Source of the DNA: Chitinivibrionales bacterium
GTDB lineage: Bacteria; Fibrobacterota; Chitinivibrionia; Chitinivibrionales; WJKA01
NCBI GenBank assembly: GCA_014728295.1
Contig: WJLW01000127.1
Location: 1-64,000, forward strand
Length of the DNA stretch: 64,000 nt
Reading direction: 5' to 3'
Under the pieces are notes generated by a model. It ran no database searches, had not been told where the DNA came from, and saw nothing but the letters and a program-made list of their open reading frames with translations. The translations under genes were made by a program, and so were the position numbers. Below, in pieces: positions 62,349-64,000 of the stretch (within the stretch, counting starts at the first letter, position 1; each line of letters starts with the position of its first letter).

Positions 62349-63080
62349 GTGATACGCTTTAATGCAGTATTTCTTGTAGTGAGCCTGGTGAGTTTGACTG
62401 CATGGTCACTCGAGCCGACCGGTATCCGTGACAAATATGCGATCTACTTCAATGCTTCCTACAACGCCCGTCGCGGACATCTGGACATTCGCAACATGCG
62501 GCAGGATACCGCGCAGGAACCGCTTTTTCTCTGGGGCGGCGGGCTTGCGCGGCGCTATTATCTCAATAGGTGGTCGCGGCTGCAATTTGCCTTTTTCTTC
62601 AACGTGGGCGGCGTTGACGTCGATACCCTTGAAAATGCCCAGATTATTGAGAGCGGGGCCGTGAGCTTTCACGATCTGTATTACCGTCAGTCCTATACCC
62701 ATTTTGCTCTGGAGCCGGAACTGCATGTTTTTCTGCCCTCACGTCGCAAGGCCCTCCTCTACCTGCGCGCCGGGGCCGGATTCAACTTCATGAAGATGGA
62801 AGAAAAAGGCCTGATTGATCTCGAAGACGAACTGTTTCGTTCACCGGTAGAAGTTCCGGATAATATGTCGGGACAATCATACAGCATAAATCCGCAAATT
62901 GGCGTCGGTGTTGAGTTTGCTGTCGGGGAGCGATCCAAATTAACGCTGTCATATCTTAACAAATACATGTTTCCGCTCGCGTATAAATTCAGCCGTTCGA
63001 TGCCGCTTGGTGGCGTGGATTACTGGGAGAGCTTTCGAGTGCATATGCTGCAGATCGGACTGGCCTGGGCGGGTGAGTAA
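62349..63080 (+). CDS. Probable outer-membrane beta-barrel protein
   Basis: About 243 residues from the GTG at 62349; a TTG at 62337 is an alternative. A signal peptide (VIRFNAVFLVVSLVSLTAWS) is followed by alternating hydrophobic and polar strands with many aromatic residues (KYAIYFNASYNARRG, RLQFAFFFNVGGVDVD, LLYLRAGAGFNF, SINPQIGVGVEFAVGE, KLTLSYLNKYM, VHMLQIGLAWAGE). About eight to ten strands are possible. The C-terminus does not end in Phe. The function is not recognisable. Confidence 0.7.
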   Translation: MIRFNAVFLVVSLVSLTAWSLEPTGIRDKYAIYFNASYNARRGHLDIRNMRQDTAQEPLFLWGGGLARRYYLNRWSRLQFAFFFNVGGVDVDTLENAQIIESGAVSFHDLYYRQSYTHFALEPELHVFLPSRRKALLYLRAGAGFNFMKMEEKGLIDLEDELFRSPVEVPDNMSGQSYSINPQIGVGVEFAVGERSKLTLSYLNKYMFPLAYKFSRSMPLGGVDYWESFRVHMLQIGLAWAGE

Positions 63081-63137
63081 ACTGAATAAAATCGGGGCAT
63101 TTTCTGGGGCGCTGCCGTCGGGCAGATTCGAAAAAAA

Positions 63138-63166
63138 TTGTCTTTGTCAGCATATTGGTGTATAAT
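63138..63166 (+). promoter_or_regulatory. Sigma-70-type promoter
   Basis: TTGTCT (63138-63143), 17 bases, then TATAAT (63161-63166). It lies ahead of the membrane-protein gene at 63281, leaving a leader of about 108 bases. Confidence 0.6.
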
Positions 63167-63280
63167 ATGGCTGTGAATTTTTGAGGTAACGTCTGTTGAA
63201 TGACATCTGATAGTATCCCGGCATCAGAGCTTGAGATGTTCCGGATGAATAGCTGTGGCTAAAGTAGGAATACTCTGCCA

Positions 63281-64000
63281 ATGAATATAATCTCGTCGAT
63301 ACTGAGTGAAAACTACTATTTCCTGGTAACAATCTTCACCGCGCTGTACAGTATTGGTATTATTATCTATTTGTCCGAGAGATTTCATTATTCACGTCCC
63401 TCGCGTGGGTTGATCATATTCCTGGTCTACATTTTTCTGTGGTCGGTCAAAGATTCATTCATGTCCATTGTCCATGATCAGTTGACGACCAGTCAGTTGC
63501 TGACCATGGCTGTCGTGCTTTCGCCATTGTGGTTGTTCAGCCCCAATGCGGCATTTTCGATGCTGATCAGCGTGTATAACTCGGCGGCGCCGCTCAACAG
63601 GCGATTTCGGAAGGTAAAGCAGGTACATGTGCTTATGGCGGGTATGTCGTTGACACTGTACTTAGTATCATTAATCAATCCAGCCTTTATGTTCGCCACC
63701 TTTTCAAAGGGGACGCTTGATTATAATTACAGCGCAGGTCCCGCTTTTTATCTGTTCTTCGCCGTAATCCTGCTGGCCTCGGTGGTGCCGAGCATCTCCT
63801 TGCTGAGGATATCACTCAACGCCAGAAAGTCCGAAGCCTTTTTTGTCGGCGCCGGGGCGCTTTTTTCTCTGGCGGTCATTATTCCCGGCAATATTATTCC
63901 GCCAATCATCGCTGAATCGCTCACTCGGCGCATGGGATGCCTCAGTGTTTCAATTATGTGTGGATTCACCTTTTTGGGCATCGTGAAGTATGGCCATATT
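63281..64000 (+). CDS. Multi-pass membrane protein, cut by window edge (7TM sensor-like)
   Basis: The frame runs from the ATG at 63281 through 240 codons to the window edge without a stop. About seven hydrophobic helices are visible: YYFLVTIFTALYSIGIIIYL, GLIIFLVYIFLWSV, LLTMAVVLSPLWLF, MAGMSLTLYLVSLI, FYLFFAVILLASVV, AFFVGAGALFSLAVII and a last one near the edge. The pattern resembles the N-terminal 7TM sensor part of histidine kinases or GGDEF proteins, whose catalytic domain would lie beyond the edge. That is a guess. Confidence 0.72.
   Translation, partial: MNIISSILSENYYFLVTIFTALYSIGIIIYLSERFHYSRPSRGLIIFLVYIFLWSVKDSFMSIVHDQLTTSQLLTMAVVLSPLWLFSPNAAFSMLISVYNSAAPLNRRFRKVKQVHVLMAGMSLTLYLVSLINPAFMFATFSKGTLDYNYSAGPAFYLFFAVILLASVVPSISLLRISLNARKSEAFFVGAGALFSLAVIIPGNIIPPIIAESLTRRMGCLSVSIMCGFTFLGIVKYGHI

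Noticed and set aside
61496-62434. A 312-codon minus-strand frame
   Set aside because: It lies opposite the GT-C transferase, is rich in Arg and His without any domain, and has no ribosome site.

Overview
The window reads as chromosomal DNA of a Gram-negative-type bacterium: it encodes lipoproteins, an outer-membrane beta-barrel candidate, Wzx/Wzy-type polysaccharide export, KdsA/KdsC-like enzymes, PEGA-domain proteins and a RecD2-type helicase. The phylum cannot be fixed from sequence reading alone. The mix (PEGA proteins, a Minf_1886-family protein, a COX24-like small basic protein) suggests a lineage outside Proteobacteria, such as the Fibrobacterota, Chlorobi or Bacteroidota neighbourhood; this is a guess.

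Region 1 (1-10.2 kb, G+C-rich) is housekeeping and envelope: an edge-cut L7/L12-like protein, a tiny basic COX24-like protein, RecD2, a Gfo/Idh/MocA oxidoreductase, tRNA-Arg(CCG), a STAS-Pro/Gln-TM-PEGA protein that seems to start at ATT, an M23 lipoprotein peptidase, a Minf_1886 protein, tRNA-Phe(GAA) with a duplicated 3' end and terminator, and a PAS-GGDEF-EAL protein. Region 2 (10.3-17 kb) is an assimilatory sulfur operon: MIP18-like protein, trans-sulfuration PLP enzyme, cysteine synthase, siroheme sulfite reductase, a GltD-like flavoprotein with ferredoxin clusters as its probable electron donor, and a CysH-type APS reductase. Region 3 (17-27.4 kb) holds hemL, a stand-alone STAS protein, an HDFN-type histidine kinase, a 45-residue zinc-ribbon protein, an HDOD protein, an OsmC protein, pyrE overlapping a NusG paralogue, a YdcF-like protein, a PEGA protein and a lipoprotein.

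Region 4 (27.46-about 58.5 kb) is a compact, strongly A+T-rich surface-glycan island, all on the + strand. It opens with a second CysH and an SDR, then a KdsC/KdsA/CMP-transferase/DapA-like set for an activated 2-keto-3-deoxy sugar acid. Three consecutive radical SAM enzymes follow; the first has the MiaB/RimO two-cluster cysteine pattern but no obvious TRAM domain. After these come a second CMP-transferase, four methyltransferases, a GT-B-like transferase, flippase, polymerase, several GT2/GT4 transferases, PglD/E-like enzymes, a sulfotransferase, a FemAB/GNAT-like protein and a PglC-like initiating transferase. Region 5 (57.4-64 kb) returns to higher G+C: a second DegT aminotransferase, a PglF/CapD dehydratase, a GT-C membrane transferase, a beta-barrel candidate and a multi-pass membrane protein cut by the edge.

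The most unusual reading is region 4 as a glycan system built on an unusual CMP-keto-sugar, with possible sulfur chemistry supplied by its own CysH, a methylthiotransferase-like radical SAM enzyme and a sulfotransferase. The parts are visible in sequence; the joint function is inference.
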